Shown here piece by piece: positions 1 to 5,850 of a stretch of 8,131 nt of DNA. The stretch is from Angelakisella sp. GTDB taxonomy: Bacteria; Bacillota; Clostridia; Oscillospirales; Ruminococcaceae. The notes under the pieces are model-generated. The model was not told the DNA's origin and searched no databases. It saw only the letters and a list, made by a program, of their open reading frames with translations. The first letter of the stretch is position 1. Each line of letters begins with the position of its first letter. Both the position numbers and the translations under genes were made by a program. The DNA lies in assembly GCA_020025195.1 (NCBI GenBank), contig JAHHSN010000046.1, positions 1 through 8,131 on the forward strand. The letters run 5' to 3'.

Positions 1-81
1 GGATTTAATGGCAAGGTTTTCACCGATCCGGGAAAGGATGATGGAAATTCCCCCGCGCCCTGATGAAAGCGCGCGCAAAAG

Positions 82-101
82 CCCCCTCCCCGCGGAGGGG
101 G
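82..101. repeat. Perfect GC-rich hairpin upstream of parB
   Basis: The arms CCCCCTCC (82-89) and GGAGGGGG (94-101) are perfectly complementary around a CCGC loop. No T-run follows on the + strand. On the - strand the hairpin is followed by CTTTTG, a weak T-rich tail, so it could at most be a poor terminator for leftward transcription. The 3' arm continues into a purine-rich stretch that resembles two other intergenic sites in this window (near 2641 and 8018), so a dispersed intergenic repeat is the better reading. Confidence 0.5.
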
Positions 102-149
102 TTGGGGGAGCGCGAGAGATAAGGCGTACCCCCCCGCGCGCCGCACTCC

Positions 150-172
150 CTTGGCTTCCGCGAAAGGCTAAG
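150..172. repeat. Imperfect hairpin upstream of parB
   Basis: CTTGGCTT (150-157) can pair with AGGCTAAG (165-172) through eight pairs, two of them G-T, around a seven-base loop. It is followed by GCGCGCG rather than T residues, so it is not an intrinsic terminator. Its role is unknown; it may be part of the same repeat-derived block as the hairpin at 82-101. Confidence 0.3.
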
Positions 173-250
173 GCGCGCGAATGCGAACGCGAACCCCGGC
201 GCGGGAGCCCCGGACAGAATCACCAACACACCCCACCCGAGGGCGGGGAT

Positions 251-258
251 AAAGGAGG
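251..258 (+). promoter_or_regulatory. Ribosome binding site of parB
   Basis: AAAGGAGG lies ten bases before the ATG at 269 and is close to the ideal Shine-Dalgarno sequence. It fixes the parB start at 269 and argues against upstream in-frame starts such as the ATG at 8, which would add 87 residues of low-complexity sequence. Confidence 0.9.
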
Positions 259-268
259 AACCGACAGT

Positions 269-1147
269 ATGGCAAAAAGAGGCGGGCTCGGCAAGGGCCT
301 GGACGCACTTTTTTTGGATAACGAGGCGGAGCTCGGCAGCAGCCTGATGACGCTCCGGCTCTCAGAGATTGAACCGAACAAGGATCAGCCGAGAAAGAAA
401 TTCTCCCCCGAGGAGCTCACCGAGCTTGCCGATTCCATCACCGAGCACGGCGTGCTCCAGCCCATCGTGGTGCGGGCGCTCCCCGGCGGGGTCTATCAGA
501 TCATCGCCGGTGAGAGAAGATGGCGCGCCAGCCGTCAGGCGGGGCTTTCCGAGATCCCGGCGCTGGTCATCGAAGCGGATGACCGCAAGGTGCAGGAGCT
601 GGCGCTCATCGAAAACCTCCAGCGGCAGGACCTTGATCCCATCGAGGAGGCGGCGGGCTATAAAAGCCTGATGGAAACCGCCGGCCTTACGCAGGAGGAG
701 GTGGCGAAGCGGCTGGGCAAGTCACGCCCCGTCGTTGCCAATGCCCTCCGGCTTTTGGGACTGCCCGAGGAGGTAAAAGCCGCTCTCCGGGCTGGAAAGC
801 TCTCAGCGGGACACGCCCGGATGCTGGCCGGCATGGAAAGCCCCGAGGAGCAGAAAAGCCTCGCGATGGACGCCATGCGGGAGGGCCTTTCGGTGCGGGA
901 GCTGGAAAAACGGCTCCGCCGGATGCGGGAGGAGAAAAATGCCTCACCGAAGTCAGAACGCCCCAGGGTCAGCAAGGAAAAGCCCTTTGGGGATACCCTT
1001 GCCGCGGAGATCGCCCTTTCCCTCGCGGAGACCACCGGAAGAAGGGTGAAGATTGAGCGAAACGGGGAAGGCGGCACCCTCACCGTGGAGTTCTACAATG
1101 AAAAAGACCTCCGGGAGCTTGCCGAAAAGCTCTCCGGGGTAAAATAA
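269..1147 (+). CDS. parB: ParB/Spo0J chromosome partitioning protein
   Basis: This 292-residue protein is a ParB-family CTPase that loads at parS sites near the replication origin, slides along DNA as a clamp and, with ParA and SMC, organises and segregates the origin. The N-terminus has the usual Gly/Lys-rich leader (GGLGKGLDALF). The CTP-binding ParB/Srx domain follows, with GERRWRA at residues 81-87 and ENLQRQDLDP from residue 115. A helix-turn-helix lies around residues 140-163 (LTQEEVAKRLGKSRPVVANA), followed by the conserved KLSAGHAR segment. After a charged linker (about 225-245) comes a C-terminal dimerisation domain. Length is normal. serS follows after 57 bases on the same strand, probably in one transcript. 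No parA and no parS consensus palindrome is visible in the window. It could be the paralogue Noc instead, but the context favours ParB/Spo0J. Confidence 0.95.
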   Translation: MAKRGGLGKGLDALFLDNEAELGSSLMTLRLSEIEPNKDQPRKKFSPEELTELADSITEHGVLQPIVVRALPGGVYQIIAGERRWRASRQAGLSEIPALVIEADDRKVQELALIENLQRQDLDPIEEAAGYKSLMETAGLTQEEVAKRLGKSRPVVANALRLLGLPEEVKAALRAGKLSAGHARMLAGMESPEEQKSLAMDAMREGLSVRELEKRLRRMREEKNASPKSERPRVSKEKPFGDTLAAEIALSLAETTGRRVKIERNGEGGTLTVEFYNEKDLRELAEKLSGVK

Positions 1148-1204
1148 ATCTTAAAAACAAGGCGGCACCCGCCGTCAAGCCATAGAAAGAAGGACTAGAA
1201 AGCT

Positions 1205-2494
1205 ATGCTGGATATTAAAGTGATTCGCGCAAACCCGGAGCTTGTTAAGCAGGCGATGAAGAACCGCAACAAGGATATGGACAAGGAGATCGACGCCATT
1301 CTCGCCATCGACGAGCAGCGCCGGGCCATCAATGTCGATGTGGATAACAAAAAGGCGGAGCAGAACCGCGCCAGTAAACAGATTCCCGTTTATAAAAAGG
1401 AAGGGAAGGACGTCGCCCCGCTTCTCGCGGAGATGAAGGCGCTCTCCGAGACCATCAAGGAGCAGGGGCAGAAGCTCGCGGAGCTGGAGGAGCAGCAGGA
1501 TGTCCTCATCCACATGATCCCCAACATCCCCAATGAGACCGTGCCGGTGGGCAAGGACGACAGCGAAAACGTGGAGCTGCGCCGCTGGGGCGAGCAGACC
1601 CACTTTGACTATGAGCCGCAGGCGCACTGGGACATCGGGGCGGATCTCGGCATTCTCGACCCCGAAACCGCCGCCAAGGTGACCGGAAAGCGCTTCCATT
1701 TTTACAGAGGCATGGGCTGCCGTCTGGAGCGGAGCGTCATCAACTTCTTTATGGACCTCCACTCCGCCAACGGCTATACCGAGATCTTCCCGCCCTTCAT
1801 CGCCAATAAGGACTCCATGATCGGTACCGGACAACTGCCGAAGTTCGCCGAGGATATGTTCAAGCTGGAGGGTATGGATTATTACCTCATCCCCACCGCC
1901 GAGGTTCCCGTCACCAATATGTACCGCGGCGACATTCTGGACGGCGCCAAGCTGCCCCTCAGCTTCTGCGCCTATTCCGGGTGCTTCCGTGCCGAGGCGG
2001 GCAGCGCCGGGCGGGATACCCGCGGCCTGATCCGTCAGCATCAGTTCAATAAGGTGGAGCTGGTGAAGTTCACCAAGCCCGAGGAAAGCTATGAGGAGCT
2101 GGAAAAGCTGACCCACGAGGCGGAGCTCTGCCTGCAGAAGCTGGGGCTTCCTTACCGTGTGGTGGCGCTTTCCACCGGCGATCTCGGCTTCTCCTCCGCC
2201 AAGACCTACGATCTGGAGGTCTGGATGCCGAGCTACGGCCGTTATGTGGAGATTTCCTCCTGCTCCGACTTTGAGGACTTCCAGGCCCGCCGTGCCGCCA
2301 TCCGCTACAAGGAGACCCCGAAGGACAAGGCACGCCTTGTGCACACCCTCAACGGCTCCGGCCTTGCGGTGGGACGCACCGTGGCCGCCATTCTGGAAAA
2401 CTACCAGAATCCCGACGGCACCGTGACCGTTCCCGAGGTACTCCGTCCCTACATGGGCTGCGACCGTATCACCAAGCAGGAGACCGGCATCTGA
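1205..2494 (+). CDS. serS: Seryl-tRNA synthetase
   Basis: SerRS is a cytoplasmic class II synthetase that activates serine with ATP and charges tRNA-Ser (and tRNA-Sec where present). The 429-residue length is typical. The N-terminal tRNA-binding arm starts MLDIKVIRANPELVKQA, and a charged helical hairpin spans roughly residues 30-100. The catalytic domain shows the serine-binding TAEVP loop at 231-235, motif 2 with FRAEAGSAGRDTRG from residue 261 (Arg262), and motif 3 GLAVGRT at 386-392 (Arg391). All expected catalytic features look intact. The ATG is preceded by AAGGA at 1190-1194. The 57-base gap after parB is too short for a T-box leader and shows no sign of one. A strong terminator follows at 2531-2558, so parB-serS probably ends a transcript. 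Confidence 0.98.
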   Translation: MLDIKVIRANPELVKQAMKNRNKDMDKEIDAILAIDEQRRAINVDVDNKKAEQNRASKQIPVYKKEGKDVAPLLAEMKALSETIKEQGQKLAELEEQQDVLIHMIPNIPNETVPVGKDDSENVELRRWGEQTHFDYEPQAHWDIGADLGILDPETAAKVTGKRFHFYRGMGCRLERSVINFFMDLHSANGYTEIFPPFIANKDSMIGTGQLPKFAEDMFKLEGMDYYLIPTAEVPVTNMYRGDILDGAKLPLSFCAYSGCFRAEAGSAGRDTRGLIRQHQFNKVELVKFTKPEESYEELEKLTHEAELCLQKLGLPYRVVALSTGDLGFSSAKTYDLEVWMPSYGRYVEISSCSDFEDFQARRAAIRYKETPKDKARLVHTLNGSGLAVGRTVAAILENYQNPDGTVTVPEVLRPYMGCDRITKQETGI

Positions 2495-2530
2495 GCAAAA
2501 CAGAACAAGGGGGGAGACCATCCCCATCGA

Positions 2531-2558
2531 AAGAGCCTCCGCAAGGGGGCTCTTTTTT
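2531..2558 (+). terminator. Intrinsic terminator after serS
   Basis: AAGAGCCTCC (2531-2540) pairs with GGGGGCTCTT (2545-2554) through ten pairs, one of them T-G, around a GCAA tetraloop. The T-run covers 2553-2558. This is a textbook rho-independent terminator 36 bases after the serS stop codon. Confidence 0.93.
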
Positions 2559-2580
2559 GCCGGACCGGGAAGCCCCGGCG

Positions 2581-2636
2581 GGCACGCGCGAGTGACAGGA
2601 AAGCGGGGCCTTAATGTTTTTTCTCGCGTCCGTGCC
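2581..2636. repeat. Imperfect long inverted repeat
   Basis: GGCACGCGCGAG at 2581-2592 pairs with CTCGCGTCCGTGCC at 2623-2636, giving twelve base pairs with a two-base bulge in the 3' arm. The 30-base interior contains a run of six T residues at 2617-2622, just before the 3' arm. It lies directly after the serS terminator, so on the + strand it should be little transcribed. It may be a remnant of a small mobile or repeat element; nothing coding is inside it. Confidence 0.5.
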
Positions 2637-2644
2637 ATCTGCGG

Positions 2645-2672
2645 AGGGGAGAGACGCGCGTCAGGGGAGAGA
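2645..2672. repeat. Direct repeat flanking a palindrome
   Basis: AGGGGAGAGA occurs at 2645-2654 and again at 2663-2672, eighteen bases apart. Between and partly overlapping them lies the perfect ten-base palindrome GACGCGCGTC (2653-2662). The same purine-rich core recurs at 8030-8038 in the last gap of the window. The distance to the promoter at 2796 (over 120 bases) makes a direct repressor role unlikely. Confidence 0.5.
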
Positions 2673-2795
2673 GTCTCGCCGGTCCAAATGAGGCACCCGG
2701 TGAAGCATTATTCAAAATCATACAGAAACTGACAGATATTATGCCAAAAAGAGTTACAAAACATCGTCATTACTACCAAAAGTCAAGGAATTGAA

Positions 2796-2824
2796 TTGCA
2801 GAGTGCCACAAAACTTGCTATAAT
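2796..2824 (+). promoter_or_regulatory. Sigma-A type promoter of the BMP lipoprotein gene
   Basis: TTGCAG (2796-2801) and a perfect TATAAT (2819-2824) are separated by exactly 17 bases, and TGC precedes the -10 hexamer as an extended -10 element. Transcription should start near 2831, giving a leader of roughly 58 bases. The -35 matches the consensus only in TTG, which the extended -10 can compensate. A very similar arrangement precedes the ATPase gene at 4221-4249. Confidence 0.75.
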
Positions 2825-2836
2825 AGGCCTGCACGG

Positions 2837-2857
2837 GCTTCAGGAATTCCCTGAAGC
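2837..2857 (+). promoter_or_regulatory. Perfect palindrome/hairpin in the lipoprotein gene leader
   Basis: GCTTCAGG (2837-2844) and CCTGAAGC (2850-2857) are perfectly complementary around an AATTC loop. With a start near 2831 the element spans about +7 to +27, which suits either an operator for a dimeric repressor or a 5' mRNA-stabilising hairpin. No T-run follows, so it is not a terminator, and it leaves the ribosome binding site at 2874-2880 free. Which role it has cannot be told from the sequence. Confidence 0.5.
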
Positions 2858-2873
2858 GAAATCATTAAGATCT

Positions 2874-2880
2874 GGAGGAG
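2874..2880 (+). promoter_or_regulatory. Ribosome binding site of the lipoprotein gene
   Basis: GGAGGAG lies eight bases before the ATG at 2889. It decides the start: the next in-frame alternative, TTG at 2796, overlaps the -35 element and would put 31 residues before the lipoprotein signal peptide. Confidence 0.9.
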
Positions 2881-2888
2881 ATTTTATT

Positions 2889-4100
2889 ATGAAGAAACTT
2901 CTTGCGATTCTTCTCTCCGCGTTTATGGTACTTGCTATGGCAGCCTGCGGCGAGAAAGAACCCCCCGTGGACCCCAATGAAAACCCCGAGACCCCCGCTT
3001 ATAAGATTGCGATGGTTACCGACTACGGCGATATCACCGACCAGTCCTTCAACCAGACCACCTATGAGGCCTGCAAGGCGTTCGCCGAGGCCAACAAGAT
3101 CGATTTCACCTACAAGAAACCCGCCAGCGACAGCACCGCTGACCGCGTCGGCATGATCGAGCAGGCCATCGACGAGGGCTACAACGTGATCGTTATGCCC
3201 GGCTTCGCGTTCGCTGAGGCGATCGTACAGGCTGCCCCCAACTATCCTGATGTCAAGTTCATCGCTCTGGATGTGTCCAGCGATGACCTCCTGGCTGCGG
3301 GCGTGGCTCTGGCCGGGGAAGAGTATGACTTCAAACCCGCCAACTGGGATTTCGCCAAGTATGTCAAGATGGACAACGTTTACTCCGCTGTTTATCAGGA
3401 AGAGATCTGCGGCTATATGGCCGGTTATGCGGCTGTAAAGCTTGGCTATGAGAAGCTCGGCTTCCTCGGCGGCATGGCGGTTCCCGCTGTTGTGCGCTAT
3501 GGCTACGGCTTTGTTCAGGGCGTTGACGCGGCTGCCAAGGAGCTTAACAAGAACGTTGAGCTCAACTATGTCTATGGCAACAAGTTCGTCGGTACCCCTG
3601 ATATCACCGCTGCGATGGATACCTGGTACAAGGGCGGCACTCAGATTGTCTTTGCCTGCGGCGGCGGCATCTACACCTCTGCGGTTGATGCTTCCAAGAA
3701 GGTAGAAGGCTCCAAGGTCATCGGCGTTGACGTTGACCAGGCTGCTGTTATCGCCAAGTATGCCGGCGATGCCGACAACTCCAGAACCCTCACCTCCGCG
3801 ATGAAGGGTCTCTATCCCACCACCTTCGATACCCTGACTGACGTTATCGTTAACGGCAACTGGGAGAAGTATGCCGGTAAGGTCGCCACTCTTGGTCTTG
3901 TCAATGGTGACGATCCCACCCTCAACTATGTCCAGCTCCCCATGGAGTCCACTCAGTTCGGTGAGGGCTTCACTCAGGACGACTACAAGGCCCTCGTGAA
4001 GGCGATGGTAGACGGAACCGTCAAGGTTTCCAACGACACCAGCAAGATGCCCGAGACCACCAACGTCAAGGTGAACGATCAGGGCGCTCTCGCCGGCTGA
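2889..4100 (+). CDS. nupN: BMP/PnrA-family substrate-binding lipoprotein (nucleoside ABC importer)
   Basis: This 403-residue protein is the extracytoplasmic ligand-binding part of the importer encoded downstream. It begins with MKK and a hydrophobic signal sequence ending in the lipobox MAAC, so Cys20 should be lipidated and anchor it to the outer face of the membrane. A short acidic, Pro-rich linker (about 21-37) follows. The mature domain shows BMP-family hallmarks: TDYGDITDQSFNQ at 44-56, corresponding to the family's TDxGxxxDxSFNQ ligand-site motif, a GGM segment in the middle, and GVDVDQ at 279-284. Relatives such as PnrA and NupN bind purine nucleosides; some BMP proteins bind riboflavin instead, so the exact ligand is inferred. 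The gene has its own promoter, leader hairpin and terminator. It uses more GCT and GTT codons than its neighbours, fitting high expression. The symbol is given by family resemblance. Confidence 0.93.
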   Translation: MKKLLAILLSAFMVLAMAACGEKEPPVDPNENPETPAYKIAMVTDYGDITDQSFNQTTYEACKAFAEANKIDFTYKKPASDSTADRVGMIEQAIDEGYNVIVMPGFAFAEAIVQAAPNYPDVKFIALDVSSDDLLAAGVALAGEEYDFKPANWDFAKYVKMDNVYSAVYQEEICGYMAGYAAVKLGYEKLGFLGGMAVPAVVRYGYGFVQGVDAAAKELNKNVELNYVYGNKFVGTPDITAAMDTWYKGGTQIVFACGGGIYTSAVDASKKVEGSKVIGVDVDQAAVIAKYAGDADNSRTLTSAMKGLYPTTFDTLTDVIVNGNWEKYAGKVATLGLVNGDDPTLNYVQLPMESTQFGEGFTQDDYKALVKAMVDGTVKVSNDTSKMPETTNVKVNDQGALAG

Positions 4101-4122
4101 TCCGAAGAAAAGAGAATCAAAA

Positions 4123-4151
4123 GGAGACGGGCTTTGCCCGTCTTCTTTTTT
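4123..4151 (+). terminator. Intrinsic terminator between binding protein and ATPase genes
   Basis: GGAGACGGGC (4123-4132) pairs with GCCCGTCTTC (4136-4145) through ten pairs with one G-T, around a TTT loop, followed by six T residues at 4146-4151. It lies 22 bases after the lipoprotein stop. Placed inside the transporter locus, it should cut most transcripts after the binding-protein gene and so favour excess binding protein. Confidence 0.9.
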
Positions 4152-4153
4152 AT

Positions 4154-4175
4154 GCGCGGAAAACCGCGTCGTTTT
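4154..4175 (+). terminator. Possible second stem-loop behind the terminator
   Basis: GCGCGG (4154-4159) pairs with CCGCGT (4164-4169), including one G-T pair, around an AAAA loop, and a short T-run follows at 4172-4175. It starts three bases after the first terminator's T-run and may back it up. The stem and T-run are short, so this is tentative. Confidence 0.35.
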
Positions 4176-4220
4176 CCCAGAAAGAGGAAGACTTTTCGGT
4201 GCAAATCCCCTGCGGAAGCG

Positions 4221-4249
4221 TTGCATTTAAGGCTGTAAAATTATATAAT
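4221..4249 (+). promoter_or_regulatory. Sigma-A type promoter of the ATPase-permease genes
   Basis: TTGCAT (4221-4226) and a perfect TATAAT (4244-4249) are separated by 17 bases, with transcription expected from about 4256. The hexamers and spacing closely mirror the promoter at 2796-2824, so both transcripts of this transporter are probably made by the housekeeping sigma factor. The leader of about 50 bases shows no clear hairpin or riboswitch. Confidence 0.75.
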
Positions 4250-4305
4250 AAAACCATACGCAAAGGTGCGGGAATCAGTAAAATGAGCGAGAAAGGGGGA
4301 GGAGC

Positions 4306-5850
4306 ATGGAGAAAAATCAGGATTATGTCATCGAAATGCTTCATATCACCAAGGAGTTCCCCGGAATTAAGGCAAACGACGACATCACCCTGCAGCTGCG
4401 GCGCGGCGAGATCCACGCCCTTCTGGGAGAAAACGGCGCGGGAAAATCCACGCTGATGAGCGTCCTCTTTGGCCTTTATCAGCCGGAAAAGGGCGAAATC
4501 AGAAAGAACGGCGAGACCGTGCGGATCAATGATCCCAATGACGCGAACGCGCTCGGCATCGGGATGGTGCATCAGCACTTCAAGCTGGTGGAGTGCTTTA
4601 CTGTCCTTGATAACATCATTATGGGTGTGGAGCCGACCAGGTTCGGCTTTCTGCAGAAAAAGGAAGCGCGGGAAAAGGTGCTTGCCCTTTCGGAAAAATA
4701 CGGCCTCCATGTCGACCCCGACGCCCTTATCGAGGACATCACCGTGGGAATGCAGCAGAGGACCGAGATCCTCAAGATGCTTTACCGCGAGAACGATATC
4801 CTCATCTTTGATGAGCCGACCGCCGTCCTCACACCGCAGGAGATCGACGATCTCATGCAGATCATGAAAAACCTTGCGAAGGAGGGCAAGTCCATCCTCT
4901 TCATCAGCCATAAGCTGGCGGAGATCATGGCGGTTTCCGACCGCTGCACGGTCCTCCGCAAGGGAAAATATATCGGCACCGTCGAGACCTCAGAGACCAC
5001 CATCGAGGAGCTTTCCTCCATGATGGTGGGAAGAAACGTCAGCTTCCATGTGGAAAAGAAGCCCCGGACCCTCGGGGATGTGGTGCTGGATGTGGAGCAC
5101 ATGACGGTTGCCTCCAAGTCGCATAACAATAACGCCGTCCGGGACGTCTCCCTCAAGGTGCGCGGCGGCGAGATCGTCTGCCTCGCCGGCATTGACGGAA
5201 ACGGCCAGACCGAGTTCGTCTATGGCCTGACGGGTCTTGAGCCCCTTTCGTCCGGTAAGATCACCCTCTGCGGGGAGGACATCACCAAGGCCTCCATCCG
5301 CCACCGGAGCATCAAGGGCATGAGCCACATCCCGGAGGACCGGCACAAGCACGGTCTGGTGCTGGATTATTCTCTGGAGGACAATCTGGTGCTCCAGCGG
5401 TATTTTGAACCGGAATTTACCGACAAAATGGGCTTTTTGCGCCGGGATAACATCCGTAAGTACGCCGAAAAGCTTATCGAACAGTATGATGTCCGCAGCG
5501 GACAGGGCCCCATTACCACGGCCCGCAGCATGTCCGGCGGCAACCAGCAGAAAGCCATCGTCGCCCGGGAGATCGACAAGGCCCCCGAGCTTCTGGTGGC
5601 GGTGCAGCCCACCCGCGGTCTGGACGTCGGCGCCATCGAGTATATCCATCAGCAGCTGGTGGCCCAGCGGGACGCCGGCAAGGCGGTGCTGCTCGTCTCC
5701 CTGGAGCTGGATGAGGTGATGGACGTCCCCGACCGCATCCTCGTCATGTATGAGGGAGAGATCGTGGGAGAGCTGGACCCCAAGACCACCACTCAGGAGG
5801 AGCTGGGTCTTTATATGGCGGGCGCCAAGAGAGATGAGGTGAAGGCATGA
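4306..5850 (+). CDS. nupO: ABC transporter ATPase with two nucleotide-binding domains (nucleoside/sugar type)
   Basis: This 514-residue cytoplasmic protein is a fused pair of ABC ATPase domains that powers the importer, like NupO and RbsA/MglA. The first domain has Walker A GENGAGKST at 41-49 (Lys47), a variant signature VGMQQR at 147-152 and Walker B ILIFDEPT ending at 172 (Asp169, Glu170). The second has a degenerate Walker A, GIDGNGQTE at 295-303 with no Lys, a good signature MSGGNQQ at 409-415, and AVQPTRGLD at 432-440. This asymmetry is normal for the family and implies that one of the two ATP sites is catalytically weak. The ATG follows a long purine-rich site (AAAGGGGG from 4292). The stop overlaps the next gene's start as ATGA at 5847-5850, implying translational coupling. 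Sequence alone cannot fully separate nucleoside from sugar use; the BMP-type neighbour favours nucleosides. Confidence 0.95.
   Translation: MEKNQDYVIEMLHITKEFPGIKANDDITLQLRRGEIHALLGENGAGKSTLMSVLFGLYQPEKGEIRKNGETVRINDPNDANALGIGMVHQHFKLVECFTVLDNIIMGVEPTRFGFLQKKEAREKVLALSEKYGLHVDPDALIEDITVGMQQRTEILKMLYRENDILIFDEPTAVLTPQEIDDLMQIMKNLAKEGKSILFISHKLAEIMAVSDRCTVLRKGKYIGTVETSETTIEELSSMMVGRNVSFHVEKKPRTLGDVVLDVEHMTVASKSHNNNAVRDVSLKVRGGEIVCLAGIDGNGQTEFVYGLTGLEPLSSGKITLCGEDITKASIRHRSIKGMSHIPEDRHKHGLVLDYSLEDNLVLQRYFEPEFTDKMGFLRRDNIRKYAEKLIEQYDVRSGQGPITTARSMSGGNQQKAIVAREIDKAPELLVAVQPTRGLDVGAIEYIHQQLVAQRDAGKAVLLVSLELDEVMDVPDRILVMYEGEIVGELDPKTTTQEELGLYMAGAKRDEVKA

Larger units (their letters stand above)
1..268. 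other. GC-rich gap before parB, no recognisable gene
   Basis: No gene can be assigned here. The frame of parB stays open back to base 2, but the predicted residues (rich in Arg, Pro and Gly) look like translated repeat DNA, and the good ribosome binding site lies just before 269. One other frame is open from base 1 to a TGA at 61-63 and could be the last 20 codons of an upstream gene, but its sequence does not resemble the C-terminus of ParA or another family I know. The stretch holds two hairpins (82-101 and 150-172) and many CGCG runs. In related genomes parA usually lies directly before parB, so this gap is longer than expected. Confidence 0.6.
2559..2795. other. Gene-free gap: GC-rich repeat block then AT-rich promoter region
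   Basis: I see no gene here. Bases 2559-2685 are GC-rich and hold a short hairpin (CCGGG at 2565-2569 with CCCGG at 2574-2578), a longer imperfect inverted repeat (2581-2636), a ten-base palindrome (2653-2662) and a ten-base direct repeat. From about 2686 the composition changes abruptly to AT-rich sequence leading into the promoter of the next gene. No purine-riboswitch-like conserved core is visible, and most of the gap lies upstream of the promoter proposed at 2796-2824. Confidence 0.6.

Noticed and set aside
8..268. An N-terminal extension of ParB by 87 residues
   Set aside because: The added sequence is low-complexity and repeat-derived, while an ideal ribosome binding site at 251-258 and the typical ParB N-terminus point to 269.
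1148..1204. A T-box leader for serS
   Set aside because: The gap is far too short and lacks a terminator/antiterminator pair or a conserved T-box sequence.
1175..2638. A 487-codon open frame opposite serS
   Set aside because: It has the same codon-register cause as the long frame opposite the permeases. SerS on the + strand has all family motifs, and the antisense frame runs through the serS terminator.
2700..2888. A purine riboswitch before the nucleoside transporter
   Set aside because: The leader after the predicted start is only about 58 bases with one simple hairpin, and I found no purine-riboswitch-like core in the AT-rich region upstream.
2865..4226. A 453-codon open frame opposite the lipoprotein gene
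   Set aside because: It mirrors the codon register of a well-supported gene and crosses its terminator; the translation shows no known family features.
5188..5214. Missing Walker A lysine in the second ATPase domain as a sign of gene decay
   Set aside because: A degenerate second Walker A is normal in the RbsA/NupO type of double ATPase, and the rest of the protein is intact.
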